Shown here one piece after another: positions 43,316-51,747 of a DNA stretch of 64,000 nucleotides. Position 1 is the stretch's first letter. Every line of letters starts with the position of its first letter. A program made the position numbers and the translations under genes. Location: positions 248,001 through 312,000 of the forward strand of contig CAZIYJ010000001.1 in NCBI GenBank assembly GCA_964543475.1. The letters run 5' to 3'. The stretch is from JAYSYM01 sp964543475 (GTDB lineage Bacteria; Bdellovibrionota; Bdellovibrionia; Bdellovibrionales; JAMPXM01). A model generated the notes under the pieces. The model saw only the letters and a list, made by a program, of their open reading frames with translations. It searched no databases and was not told where the DNA came from.

Positions 43316-43958
43316 GACGGGCCTTGATGTTCTTCATGTACGAACCCGCCACCTTGTTTTCATCAAGACCGAGTAGTTTCGCAATGTGAACAACATAGCC
43401 TCGAACAAAAACTGGAGCAGGAAGATTCTTAACATCTTCTTCTTCTACTGCAATTAAGTAATGTCGACTGATTCGAGTTGCATCGCACATGTGATCAAGT
43501 GTCACTTGTTTGTAAGTTCGAATCTTTTTTAAGAATGGACCAGAGAAGTTGTCAGAGTTTGAAATCTCAGCTTCAACATTCGAATCAATTTTATAAGTGC
43601 TGAATTGTGTCTTACCCATACCTTCAGCAAGAGGTGCAGCATCTTTACGTTTGCGCACAACGTAGTCATCGGTTTCGTTAACGACATCGCCTAAACGGCC
43701 CGATGCATTTTGTCGAGATCGGCTCTCGTCATAATCTTTTCGGCGCATTGGATCTGAAAGAATTCTGAAAGCCTCTTCAACCATCGTTTGAAGCTCTTTG
43801 AGTTCTTCTGGCGAGAAGGTTTCTCGGGAGTCAGCATTGTCTGAAGAATAGAGGGCCTTTGCCTTCTGGTAAGCGCGCTCAATTTCGATTGGAGCAGCGT
43901 TGATCGCCACATCCAAAACCTCGTAAAAATTGCTATTGCTCAATGTATTTTCAGCCAT
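43305..43958 (-). CDS. J-domain-like protein fused to a RodZ-type helix-turn-helix
   Basis: A 217-residue cytoplasmic protein. Residues about 9-85 resemble a DnaJ J-domain (NFYEVLDVAINAAPIEIERAYQKAK, FRILSDPMRRKDYDESR), but the HPD tripeptide needed to stimulate DnaK is missing. After a polar linker, residues 140-217 form a RodZ/Cro-type helix-turn-helix (FLKKIRTYKQVTLDHMCDATRIS, AVEEEDVKNLPAPVFVRGY), as at the N-terminus of RodZ. No transmembrane segment is present. It could link cell-shape or transcription functions to a J-like scaffold; function unknown. Confidence 0.75.
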   Translation of the reverse strand: MAENTLSNSNFYEVLDVAINAAPIEIERAYQKAKALYSSDNADSRETFSPEELKELQTMVEEAFRILSDPMRRKDYDESRSRQNASGRLGDVVNETDDYVVRKRKDAAPLAEGMGKTQFSTYKIDSNVEAEISNSDNFSGPFLKKIRTYKQVTLDHMCDATRISRHYLIAVEEEDVKNLPAPVFVRGYVVHIAKLLGLDENKVAGSYMKNIKARLEK

Positions 43959-43992
43959 GCTTCTTAAAGTTAATCATGCTCAAAGGATATGT

Positions 43993-44700
43993 CTACTCAT
44001 TGATGCGCGAGCGGTCGGTAAATAATCCAGCTTTAAGCTTTTCTTCGGGTTCAGAGGCGCGGATATAGAGGGGCTGCAGCTGCTGCCAAGTGATCAACTC
44101 GTCTTTCGAGGTCGTCACACTAATGCGGCCTAAATGTGCAGCTGATGGTTCATCTGAAAATATCGGATCTCTTACTAAGTTTGCGCGAAGACTCTCAGAG
44201 AAAGTATCTTTCCACAGATCATAACCGTTTCCGAGGCAGAGATGGGGTGATCGAACCTTCTGCTCAATCTCTTCAACAGTGAGAGCATCGGGATCGATCG
44301 AATATTTTCCGGATGATAGGTCAATCGCCGCAACATAAATCAGGTTCTTGTGAGCGTTGAGCATACCCAAAACGGGCAAACTTTGAAGTCTTGCTGGCTC
44401 AGCGAGTATGCGAAATGTGTTGGTCGCAAAAATTGAGCAGCCCGCTGAATAAGAAAGAGTTTTCGCTGCGTTGATCGCTATGCGAATCCCTGTGAAACTT
44501 CCTGGCCCATGGCCGACAGCGATTCTAGTTAGCTGTTTTGCAGTGATTGAGGCTTCTGATAAACAGTCGGCTATTGTTGCGGTGACAAGTTCGCTGTGAG
44601 ATTTTTCTCGGCGCCAATCGCGTAGCGATAACACTGTTTCGTCTTTGAGTAGTGCTACCGAACCAGCATCAGTGCTGGTCTCTAGTGCGAGTGTGAACAT
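43993..44700 (-). CDS. tsaB: tRNA threonylcarbamoyladenosine biosynthesis protein TsaB
   Basis: Partner of TsaD in making t6A37 in tRNA. Starting at the ATG at 44700 (235 residues) the protein opens with LALETSTDAGSVALL, the actin-like phosphate-1 motif, and has VGHGPGSFTGIRIAINAAKTL, the TsaB dimer/TsaD contact helix, near residue 70. The upstream ORF extension would run far into rseP and was rejected. Genes for tsaD, tsaE and tsaC are not in the window. Confidence 0.9.
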   Translation of the reverse strand: MFTLALETSTDAGSVALLKDETVLSLRDWRREKSHSELVTATIADCLSEASITAKQLTRIAVGHGPGSFTGIRIAINAAKTLSYSAGCSIFATNTFRILAEPARLQSLPVLGMLNAHKNLIYVAAIDLSSGKYSIDPDALTVEEIEQKVRSPHLCLGNGYDLWKDTFSESLRANLVRDPIFSDEPSAAHLGRISVTTSKDELITWQQLQPLYIRASEPEEKLKAGLFTDRSRINE

Positions 44701-44719
44701 CGCCAAACCCTCGAGGCAG

Positions 44720-46468
44720 CTACGAGCCACCGAACATGCGGCTGAAATCATTAAAGAGCGCAAAGACCATTAATGAAAGCAAGAGAACCATTCCAACTTG
44801 TTGAGCGATCTCAAGTTTACGAAGGCTCAATGGTGCGCCCTTAATTGCTTCGATCGTGAAGAACACTAAGTGGCCGCCATCAAGAACGGGCACCGGAAGC
44901 AAATTAAGAATGAACAGGTTGAGCGAGATAATAGCCATTACGTTGAGGAACTGAGAGATCCCAATCTCCCAAGACTTTTGCGCCATTTGGCCAATTGAGA
45001 AAAAGCCGCCGATGTTTTTTGCAGAAACTTTATTTTCAAATAATCGAACGAAGCCAAGAATCGTGATGCTTGTCCACTTCATCGTTTGGCCGAATCCGCG
45101 CTCGAGAGCAGCGACAGGATTTGATGATTTCCAGATCGTCGTTGCTGGAACTGCGTCAACGATCATCGGACGAATGCCAATTTCAAAACGCTTTTCTTCT
45201 TTGAAATTAGGATTCATTCTCTCTTTAACATTCGGCTGAACCGTAACTTCTTGGCGCTCGCCATCGCGGATGAAAGCAATTTTCATCGCCTGAGTTTCGT
45301 CTTTGTGTCCGCGAACAATTGCACTGACTTGCTCGAAGTTTTCAACCTTCTGTCCGTCGATCGCAACAAGCTTATCGCCAACTTTTAAACCTGCACGCTC
45401 TGCCGGTGCCATCGGAACAGTTTGTGTTGATGAAACTGAGTTCTTCGCTTTACCAAGTAAGCTCAACTTCGGCTGATCAAAACCAAGAAGATAAACTTCT
45501 GGGTTTTCCATACCAAGTGCCGTTAAGAGCTCGAGACCTTTTTTGCTTTGTGCCTGAGAAGGAATCTGAACCAAAAACTCGATCGGTGCAGTTTCTGCAT
45601 CGGTCGTTAAATAATCACGACGAACACCAAACTTAATTTCTTTTGTTGATGTATTTGCTTCGAGCGAGCTAAGTAGCTCGCGCCATTTATCAATCTTTTG
45701 ATCATTAACCGAAACAATCATGTCGCCTGGCTTAATGCCAGCCACTCCGGCAGGAGATTTAGGACTCTCAACACCGATGATACTTGAGCGCGCCGAAAGA
45801 GAAACTCCCTCAATCGCACCGACTTCATCAGCCCAGCTCATTACATTTTTATTTTCTACTCGCTTTGGTGTTGCCGTGACTTCAGTTGATTGCCCGTCGC
45901 GCTCAACCTGAAGGCTAATCGACGTCTCAGGGTTAGCTTCGATCGCCTGATTAAGTTGATCCCAAGTCTCAACTTTCGAGCCGTTGACAGCTGTCACTTT
46001 ATCACCCGAACGAAGTCCCGATTGATAAGCGAGCGTTTCTGGCTTGATGTCGCCAAGCTTTGGCGCAAATGCGCGCTCGCCAATTAAGCCAACGATCATG
46101 AAGACAACAAGAGCAAAAAAGAAATTCATTAAAGGACCCGCGAGGACAACAGCGATTCGCTGACCTACAGGTTTGTGATTAAAGGCTACATCACGGTCTG
46201 GCCCAGACACAGGTGCTGTCGGATCATCACCAAACATTTTTACGTAACCGCCAAGTGGAATGGCAGAAATTGCGTAAGTAGTGTCGCCGCGTTTGAATTT
46301 AAAAATCTTCGGTCCGAACCCGAGGCTGAAGACTTCAACTTTAACTTTGTAGTATTTCGCAACGAGGAAGTGGCCAAGCTCGTGAACAAAGATCAAGAGA
46401 CCTAAAAGCACGATCATTGGAACGGCAAACGACACGCTATCTTGAAAGAAACCGAAGATTGAATCCAT
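44720..46468 (-). CDS. rseP: Site-2 intramembrane protease RseP with three PDZ domains
   Basis: Cleaves membrane-bound anti-sigma factors and signal-peptide remnants. From the ATG at 46468 the protein has 582 residues, against about 450 in E. coli. The active site is intact: HELGH (29-33) in the first helix and LDGGH near the C-terminus. Three PDZ-like segments are seen: around PETLAYQSGLRSGDKVTAVNG, SPAGVAGIKPGDMIVSVNDQ and APAERAGLKVGDKLVAIDGQ, whereas E. coli RseP has two. dxr, often between cdsA and rseP, is absent here. Confidence 0.9.
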   Translation of the reverse strand: MDSIFGFFQDSVSFAVPMIVLLGLLIFVHELGHFLVAKYYKVKVEVFSLGFGPKIFKFKRGDTTYAISAIPLGGYVKMFGDDPTAPVSGPDRDVAFNHKPVGQRIAVVLAGPLMNFFFALVVFMIVGLIGERAFAPKLGDIKPETLAYQSGLRSGDKVTAVNGSKVETWDQLNQAIEANPETSISLQVERDGQSTEVTATPKRVENKNVMSWADEVGAIEGVSLSARSSIIGVESPKSPAGVAGIKPGDMIVSVNDQKIDKWRELLSSLEANTSTKEIKFGVRRDYLTTDAETAPIEFLVQIPSQAQSKKGLELLTALGMENPEVYLLGFDQPKLSLLGKAKNSVSSTQTVPMAPAERAGLKVGDKLVAIDGQKVENFEQVSAIVRGHKDETQAMKIAFIRDGERQEVTVQPNVKERMNPNFKEEKRFEIGIRPMIVDAVPATTIWKSSNPVAALERGFGQTMKWTSITILGFVRLFENKVSAKNIGGFFSIGQMAQKSWEIGISQFLNVMAIISLNLFILNLLPVPVLDGGHLVFFTIEAIKGAPLSLRKLEIAQQVGMVLLLSLMVFALFNDFSRMFGGS

Positions 46469-46554
46469 CTGACTATTGTAGGCAAAGAGAGCCTGTTTCG
46501 CTAGGAGAGAATGGCCATCTTGACCAAAAAACACGTCTAGTTAGTGTTGCTAGT

Positions 46555-47364
46555 TTACGATTTTAGAAAGATCGCGAGAGCTAAATAAATTGGTGCTGCG
46601 AAGTAAACGCCATCTAGGCGGTCTAGGGCGCCGCCGTGGCCCGGCATAATTCCGCCTGAATCTTTCACATCTGAGACGCGCTTTAGCAAGGACTCAAATA
46701 AATCGCCGACCTGAGCAAATAAGTTCGTAACAAGCGCTAATGCAATCATCGCAATGACGGGCACTTCTGGAATAAAAAATTTAGCCATCACGAAGCCAGC
46801 AATTGCAGCTCCCGCAAGGCTTCCAAGTGAACCTTCGATCGTCTTTTTAGGAGAGATTGCCTCATGAAGCTTACGCTTTCCGAAAAATCGACCTGCAAAG
46901 TAGGCTGTTGTATCTCCGGCAAAGACGATTGCAAGAAGACCTGCAAACCAAGCCTCGCCATTTGGTAAATACAAAAGGCTTACCGCAAATGCGGGCATTG
47001 CTCCGCAATAAACCATGCCTAAAATGCCGGACATAAGTTGTTGCTGAGTGTGCTTAAGCGAATCATTTTTTTGATGAGATAAAACACCGAGAGTAAAAAA
47101 CGCAACGCTGCAAATTGCTAACGCTAGAAGTCCAAGATCAGGACGAAATACCGAAGTCGAAAACACAACTGCCGATAGAATAAAAAACGAAAGACGAAGA
47201 CTTGTGTAAGAGGTTTCCGCGGGGAGTTTGAGCTTTGAAAATTCGATCATCCCAAGAGCGCAACCAAGTGCCGAGAAAATAATTAGGCCCTGGCTTCCCA
47301 ATCCGAGTTTAACTCCGATTAAAACTCCGACGGCAATGAGGGCAGAGACGATGCGACTGATCAT
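46555..47364 (-). CDS. cdsA: Phosphatidate cytidylyltransferase
   Basis: Makes CDP-diacylglycerol from phosphatidate and CTP in the inner membrane. The 269-residue protein has about eight hydrophobic helices and the family signature region KKTIEGSLGSLAG...VKDSGGIMPGHGGALDRLDG near the C-terminus. GDTTAYFAGRFFGKRKL is also typical. It overlaps uppS by four bases. Confidence 0.92.
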   Translation of the reverse strand: MISRIVSALIAVGVLIGVKLGLGSQGLIIFSALGCALGMIEFSKLKLPAETSYTSLRLSFFILSAVVFSTSVFRPDLGLLALAICSVAFFTLGVLSHQKNDSLKHTQQQLMSGILGMVYCGAMPAFAVSLLYLPNGEAWFAGLLAIVFAGDTTAYFAGRFFGKRKLHEAISPKKTIEGSLGSLAGAAIAGFVMAKFFIPEVPVIAMIALALVTNLFAQVGDLFESLLKRVSDVKDSGGIMPGHGGALDRLDGVYFAAPIYLALAIFLKS

Positions 47365-48125
47365 AAGACGACTTGCTCAATCGAGTCGTCGTCAGAGCGG
47401 CCGGCGGGAGCAAGTTGATCAGATGTTTTTCCGAAGCGTCGCTCGCGACGCGAGTAAGCTTCGAAAGCTTTCTCAAGTTCCTCGCGATTGAAGTTAGGCC
47501 AAACACAATCAGCGATGTAAAGTTCGCTATAGGCCGCTTGCCACAACATAAAGTTTGAAAGTCGATACTCGCCACTTGTGCGAATAATTAAATCTGGGTT
47601 CGGTAAGTGCGATGTTTCAAGGCGCGATGCCAATAGGGCAGGAGTAATTTCTTTCGAATCAAGCTTCCCGGCAGTTACTTCATCGCAAATCAATTTCACA
47701 GCGTTCGTGATTTCCTGATGGCTTCCGTAGCTAAGAGCGAAAACCAATGTCATCCCGCTATTGCTAGAAGTCTCTTGAATTGTCTTTTCAATCTCGGCCT
47801 GAACAATGTCAGGAAGTTTTGAAATATCGCCGATCGTTTGAAATCGAATATTATTTTGCATGAGCGTCGCGCGCTCTCTGCGCAAGTGGCGAGCGAGAAG
47901 CTGCATCAAAAAAGTGACTTCTGAGAATGGGCGCATCCAGTTCTCAGAGCTGAAAGCATAAAGTGTCAGAAATTTTACTCCGCGCTCAGCGCAGAGTTCG
48001 ATAATGTTTTTTGCAACTCGGGCACCTCGTAAGTGCCCATAGGTTCTTTGATAGCCGCGGGCTTTTGCCCATCGGCCATTTCCATCCATAATAATTGCGA
48101 GGTGCTGCGGAACTTGATGACTCAT
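47361..48125 (-). CDS. uppS: Undecaprenyl diphosphate synthase
   Basis: Cis-prenyltransferase producing the C55 lipid carrier for cell-wall synthesis. The 254 residues show IIMDGNGRWAKARGYQRTYGH with the catalytic Asp, LTLYAFSSENWMRP, LVFALSYGSHQEI, and the C-terminal DLIIRTSGEYRLSNFMLWQAAYSELY. Translationally coupled to frr upstream by a stop/start overlap at 48125. The C-terminal 20 residues are Asp-rich and not conserved. Confidence 0.95.
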   Translation of the reverse strand: MSHQVPQHLAIIMDGNGRWAKARGYQRTYGHLRGARVAKNIIELCAERGVKFLTLYAFSSENWMRPFSEVTFLMQLLARHLRRERATLMQNNIRFQTIGDISKLPDIVQAEIEKTIQETSSNSGMTLVFALSYGSHQEITNAVKLICDEVTAGKLDSKEITPALLASRLETSHLPNPDLIIRTSGEYRLSNFMLWQAAYSELYIADCVWPNFNREELEKAFEAYSRRERRFGKTSDQLAPAGRSDDDSIEQVVL

Positions 48126-48685
48126 TAGATGGTTAGGATCTCTTTTTCTTTTTCGACTGCCAACTTATCAATTTTCTCAATGTACAGATCCGTCATCTTT
48201 TGGATCTCTTCTTGAGCTCTTTTATTGTCATCTTCAGAGAACTCTTTGTTCTTAAGGCCAGTCTTAGCTGCTTCGTTGGCGTCTCGACGAGCCATGCGAA
48301 CTGCAACTTTCGCGTCTTCAACTGTTTTTTTCATGGCTTTTGCCATGTCTTTACGACGTTGCTCTGTGAGATCTGGAACTTTCAAACGAACAACTTTTCC
48401 GTCGCTCATCGGCGCCATTCCAAGGTCACTCTTTACGATGGCTTGTTCAATCGCCTTTACCATTGGTGCTTCCCAAGGTGCGATCAGAAAGCTTCGAGCG
48501 TCTGGAGTAGAAATCGCGCTCACTTGGTTGAGCGGAGTCATCGTGCCGTAGTAGTCGACTTTAATATTGTCGAGCATAGAAACTTGAGCGCGGCCGGTAC
48601 GAACTTTCTTAAGTTCGTTGATCAAAGCACTCACTGCTTTTTCCATCGAATCTTTAGCTTGAGTCTTCATACTATCTAGAGACAT
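48125..48685 (-). CDS. frr: Ribosome recycling factor
   Basis: Dissociates post-termination ribosomes with EF-G. The 186-residue protein has the standard length and motifs: KVRTGRAQVSMLDNIKVDYYG, LNQVSAISTPDARSFLIAPWE, and DLTEQRRKDMAKAMKKTVEDAKV. Placed between pyrH and uppS, as in most bacteria. Confidence 0.96.
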   Translation of the reverse strand: MSLDSMKTQAKDSMEKAVSALINELKKVRTGRAQVSMLDNIKVDYYGTMTPLNQVSAISTPDARSFLIAPWEAPMVKAIEQAIVKSDLGMAPMSDGKVVRLKVPDLTEQRRKDMAKAMKKTVEDAKVAVRMARRDANEAAKTGLKNKEFSEDDNKRAQEEIQKMTDLYIEKIDKLAVEKEKEILTI

Positions 48686-48714
48686 CTGATCCTCCCCAAA
48701 AAATTCTTAAACCT

Positions 48715-49431
48715 TTAAGCGTGAATTAATGTGCCGATCTTGTCGCCCTTGATTGCTTTGAGAATATTTGTTGGCTGATCAAGGTTGAAACAAAGAATCG
48801 GAAGACTGTTGTCCATACAAAGGCTGATCGCAGTTGAGTCCATCACATTCAGGCGCTTATTTAAAACGTCGATGTAAGTGAGCTCATCAAATTTCACAGC
48901 GTCTTTGTGTTTCATTGGATCTTTATCATAAACGCCATCGACTTTAGTGGCTTTCATTACGATGTGCGCATCGATTTCCATGGCGCGAAGAGCTGCGGCT
49001 GTATCCGTTGTGAAGTAAGGGTTGCCTGTTCCAGCTCCGAAAATAACGACGCGCTTTTTCTCGAGGTGGCGCATCGCTCGTCTGCGGATGTAAGGCTCAG
49101 CGATTTCGTTCATCTCGATGGCGCTTTGCACTCGAGTATCGACGTTGATTTTTTCAAGCGCGTCTTGAAGTGCTAAGGCGTTGATCATGGTTGCAAGCAT
49201 GCCCATGTAATCAGAGCTTGAGCGATCCATTCCAGTTGCCGATGCGGCGATACCTCTAAAGATATTGCCGCCACCAATGACGATTCCAATTTCGGCCCCA
49301 GCTTCGTGTGCGCTACCTACGCCTTTTGCGATGTCGTTGATGACAACGGGATTGATTCCAAAGCCTTTGTCACCAGCGAGAGCTTCGCCGCTAAGTTTGA
49401 GTAATACGCGTTGGTACTTCATTTTCGCCAA
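48715..49431 (-). CDS. pyrH: UMP kinase
   Basis: Phosphorylates UMP to UDP in pyrimidine nucleotide synthesis. The 238-residue amino-acid-kinase-fold protein has RVLLKLSGEALAGDKGFGI, IGIVIGGGNIFRGIAA, MDRSSSDYMGMLATMINALALQD and FGAGTGNPYFTTDTAAALRA. Hexameric bacterial type with no similarity to eukaryotic UMP/CMP kinase. Located 12 bases after tsf. Confidence 0.96.
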   Translation of the reverse strand: MAKMKYQRVLLKLSGEALAGDKGFGINPVVINDIAKGVGSAHEAGAEIGIVIGGGNIFRGIAASATGMDRSSSDYMGMLATMINALALQDALEKINVDTRVQSAIEMNEIAEPYIRRRAMRHLEKKRVVIFGAGTGNPYFTTDTAAALRAMEIDAHIVMKATKVDGVYDKDPMKHKDAVKFDELTYIDVLNKRLNVMDSTAISLCMDNSLPILCFNLDQPTNILKAIKGDKIGTLIHA

Positions 49432-49443
49432 GGGAGCCCTCTT

Positions 49444-50094
49444 TTATACTTTCGCTTGAGCTGCAACTTCTGCTGCGAAATCGTCTTTCTTTCGCTCGAT
49501 ACCTTCGCCAAGACCAAAGCGAACGAAACGACGAATAACGATGTTTTCACCGATCTTCGCGATTGTTTCTTTCAAGTAGTCAGAGATCTTGATGTCTGGA
49601 TTTTTGATGTAGGCTTGTTCAAGAAGGCAGCTCTCAGAGAGGAACTTCTTCATTTGGCCATCGATGATCTTAGCGAGCATCTCTTCTTTTTTGCCTTGCT
49701 CACGAGCTTTGCCCATAAGTACGTCGCGTTCGCGATCTTGTACATCTTGCGGAATTTCTGCAGCAGAAACAGCAAGAGGAGCAGCAGCAGCGATGTGCAT
49801 AGCGATGTTACGAACAAAATCTTTGAAAGCGTCGTTACGTGCAACGAAGTCAGTCTCAGAGTTTACTTCGACGAGAACGCCAACGCGGCCTTCGCCGTGG
49901 ATGTAAGCTTGAACCATTCCTTCAGCAGCAATGCGGCCAGCTTTTTTGTCAGCTGAGCTCAGGCCTTTTTTACGAAGCCAATCGACTGCTTTTTCGAAAT
50001 CGCCTTGTGTTTCTTCGAGTGCTTTTTTGCAATCGAGCATTCCGGCGCCTGATTTTTCACGTAAGTCTTTAACTAGTGTAGCTGTTACAGCCAT
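49444..50094 (-). CDS. tsf: Translation elongation factor Ts (short form)
   Basis: Nucleotide-exchange factor for EF-Tu. The ATG at 50094 was chosen because MAVTATLVKDLREKSGAGMLDCKKALEE is the canonical start and GAGG lies seven bases before. At 216 residues it is shorter than E. coli EF-Ts (283), like the compact Thermus-type factor: one core subdomain and no coiled-coil duplication. VEVNSETDFVARND is the conserved core motif. Second gene of the rpsB cluster. Confidence 0.94.
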   Translation of the reverse strand: MAVTATLVKDLREKSGAGMLDCKKALEETQGDFEKAVDWLRKKGLSSADKKAGRIAAEGMVQAYIHGEGRVGVLVEVNSETDFVARNDAFKDFVRNIAMHIAAAAPLAVSAAEIPQDVQDRERDVLMGKAREQGKKEEMLAKIIDGQMKKFLSESCLLEQAYIKNPDIKISDYLKETIAKIGENIVIRRFVRFGLGEGIERKKDDFAAEVAAQAKV

Positions 50095-50144
50095 TTTCAA
50101 ACCTCAAGGTTAAAATGATGGATTAAATTTTTAGAGAGAATAAG

Positions 50145-50176
50145 GCGAGCAGCTTTAAATAAACTAAGCCGCTCGC
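50145..50176 (-). promoter_or_regulatory. rpsB-tsf intergenic hairpin
   Basis: GCGAGC (50145-50150) pairs with GCTCGC (50171-50176), extended by GCTT/AAGC across one mismatch, in the 100 bases between rpsB and tsf. Little T-run follows on the minus strand, so partial attenuation or processing of the polycistronic mRNA is more likely than full termination. Confidence 0.45.
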
Positions 50177-50194
50177 GCAAAAAACAATTCAGAC

Positions 50195-51154
50195 CTACTC
50201 TTCGTCAGTCTTCGGAGCTTCTTCTTGTTGTTGCTCAAGTTCTTGAGCGATTTCAACTTCGTCAGCCAAACCAGCTGCAACGAGTTTTCGTGCAGGCTTG
50301 TTAGCTTTAACAACTGAAGGACCAGAAGGAGCAGTGCTGCCTGCTGGACGGCTTGGAGCGCCACCGCGTTGTTCGCGACGCTTCGAAGGAGTATCAACGT
50401 CTGGCTTAGCAGCAGACATTTCTTTTTCGAGGTCAGAACCTTTATCAGAATTTGCACGAAGTTTGTTTTCGTATTCTTTTGCGCCTTCCATGAATGCATC
50501 AGCAACCATGTTAGAGAAAAGTTTGATTGAACGAATCGCGTCGTCGTTACCTGGGATTGGGTACTCGATAACTTCTGGATCTACATTTGTATCGGCGATG
50601 CCAACAACTGGAATTCCAAGACGAGTCGCTTCAAGTACTGCAATGTGTTCTTTGTTCAAATCAACAACGAACATCGCTGCAGGAGCATCTTTCATGTCAC
50701 GGATACCTTCGAGGTAATCTGTAAGACGAGTGTACTCTTTCATGATTTTAGCGCGCTCTTTTTTCGAGAACATCTCGAGCTCGCCTTTTTCTTTCATCTG
50801 ATCGATCTTTTTAAGACGATCGATAGAAGCTTTGATGGTCGAGAAGTTTGTCATCATGCCGCCGAGCCAACGTTTAGTAACGTAGAACTGACCACATTTT
50901 TTTGCAGCTTCTTGAATTGGTTCAATAGCTTGCTTCTTGGTTCCAACAAAAATCACTCGTCCGCCTTGAGACGCGATCTTCTTGATGAAGTCAGAAGCGT
51001 TGTTTGCAAGACCTACTGATTTTTGTAGATCGATGATGTGAATCCCGCCACGTGCTGTGAACACGTAAGGTTTCATTTTTGGATTCCATCGTTGTGTCTG
51101 GTGACCGAAGTGCACGCCCGCGTCGAGCATGTCTTTCATAGTGACATGAGCCAT
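50195..51154 (-). CDS. rpsB: Ribosomal protein uS2 with extended C-terminus
   Basis: 30S protein needed for bS1 binding. The core (about 1-240) is canonical: VTMKDMLDAGVHFGHQTQRWNPKM, VIFVGTKKQAIEPIQEAAK, KRWLGGMMTNFSTI and VVGIADTNVDPEVIEYPIPGNDDAIRSI. Some 75 residues follow that are absent from E. coli S2 (241 aa): Ser/Pro-rich, then an acidic Glu/Gln tail (ELEQQQEEAP). The ATG at 51154 is preceded by TAGGAGG. It is preceded by a long leader with two short ORFs and inverted repeats. Confidence 0.94.
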   Translation of the reverse strand: MAHVTMKDMLDAGVHFGHQTQRWNPKMKPYVFTARGGIHIIDLQKSVGLANNASDFIKKIASQGGRVIFVGTKKQAIEPIQEAAKKCGQFYVTKRWLGGMMTNFSTIKASIDRLKKIDQMKEKGELEMFSKKERAKIMKEYTRLTDYLEGIRDMKDAPAAMFVVDLNKEHIAVLEATRLGIPVVGIADTNVDPEVIEYPIPGNDDAIRSIKLFSNMVADAFMEGAKEYENKLRANSDKGSDLEKEMSAAKPDVDTPSKRREQRGGAPSRPAGSTAPSGPSVVKANKPARKLVAAGLADEVEIAQELEQQQEEAPKTDEE

Positions 51155-51227
51155 ATAAGGCCTCCTATTTTGGTTTCCCCGAATTCGTTCTTGTCACAGA
51201 GTCGAATCGAGCCTCCCTCGCGCCCTG

Positions 51228-51268
51228 CTTTCATTTGCTAAGTTTATTCAACTTCGTCGAAATGAAAG
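51228..51268 (-). promoter_or_regulatory. Nested inverted repeat in the rpsB leader
   Basis: CTTTCATTT (51228-51236) and AAATGAAAG (51260-51268) are perfect complements; inside them AAGTT (51240-51244) pairs with AACTT (51250-51254). It ends 74 bases before the rpsB start. S2 autoregulates translation through leader RNA in enterobacteria, so an autoregulatory site is a reasonable guess. Confidence 0.45.
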
Positions 51269-51312
51269 ACCAAATGGAGATGCGAGGTGTGTAATCGTTT
51301 TTTGCGAAATGC

Positions 51313-51471
51313 TTAAACGTAGAGATGGTGTAGCAGGGCGCTGAGGGGGAGGGCAACCTCAAAATCCATGATTTCTGCCTGATAAAGCAGGGACTTAGCT
51401 TCTTCTGGAGGCTTAAAGAGCCCCTTCGGGGATATATTCAAGATAAGGTGCTCCCGCGAGGGCTTTTCCAT
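51313..51471 (-). CDS. 52-residue short ORF upstream of rpsB
   Basis: A complete ORF (ATG 51471, TAA at 51313) with a near-perfect ribosome-binding site GGAGAGG seven bases before the start, on the same strand as rpsB and about 160 bases ahead of it. The product, starting MEKPSREHLILNISPKGLF, is neither hydrophobic nor charged throughout, has no signal peptide and has no recognisable family. It could be a real small protein or a leader peptide coupled to rpsB regulation. Confidence 0.5.
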   Translation of the reverse strand: MEKPSREHLILNISPKGLFKPPEEAKSLLYQAEIMDFEVALPLSALLHHLYV

Positions 51472-51546
51472 CGATTTTCCTCTCCGAGGTTAGCTGACCC
51501 GACCATGGGACAGGAACACGTTGGAGACACTTTACGATTCAGGAAC

Positions 51547-51648
51547 TTACTTTAGATGCTCGAGAATCCTTAAGACTAGCCACAGGATTGCCAGAACGGT
51601 TTTAGTAATTTGCAAGAAACGCCGAATATACAAATAGTTGGTTTGCAT
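51547..51648 (-). CDS. 33-residue membrane peptide upstream of rpsB
   Basis: A complete ORF (ATG 51648, TAA at 51547) preceded by GGAGAGGAG seven bases before the start. The peptide opens with a basic-aromatic MQTNYLYIRRF and contains one hydrophobic helix (VLAILWLVLRIL) with a basic end (EHLK), so it could insert in the inner membrane. It lies 75 bases before the 52-residue ORF on the same strand. No relative was recognised, though the basic start plus single helix resembles the 25-residue peptide at 28022. Confidence 0.5.
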   Translation of the reverse strand: MQTNYLYIRRFLQITKTVLAILWLVLRILEHLK

Positions 51649-51685
51649 TTCGGATCTCCTCTCCTAATTCGGACTGGAGAATCAA

Positions 51686-51727
51686 CAAAAGCGGGTTTCG
51701 CGGGAGCGACAATCCGCTTTTGCATTT
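51686..51727. promoter_or_regulatory. Long hairpin upstream of the short-ORF leader
   Basis: CAAAAGCGG (51686-51694) pairs with CCGCTTTTG (51714-51722), with an inner TCGC/GCGA stem and GGGA loop. On the plus strand TTTTT follows two bases later, so it could terminate a plus-strand RNA; on the minus strand it would sit in the leader ahead of the 33-residue ORF. Between 51155 and 51824 no gene longer than 60 residues exists. Confidence 0.5.
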
Positions 51728-51747
51728 TTGGTGCTTGGTATGTGGAA

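Noticed and set aside
48200..48679. 159-codon open frame opposite frr
   Set aside because: frr is unmistakable on the other strand; the frame is Cys/Phe-rich nonsense without an SD site.
49411..49956. 181-codon open frame opposite tsf and pyrH
   Set aside because: Both genes on the minus strand are certain; this frame has no start signal and odd composition.
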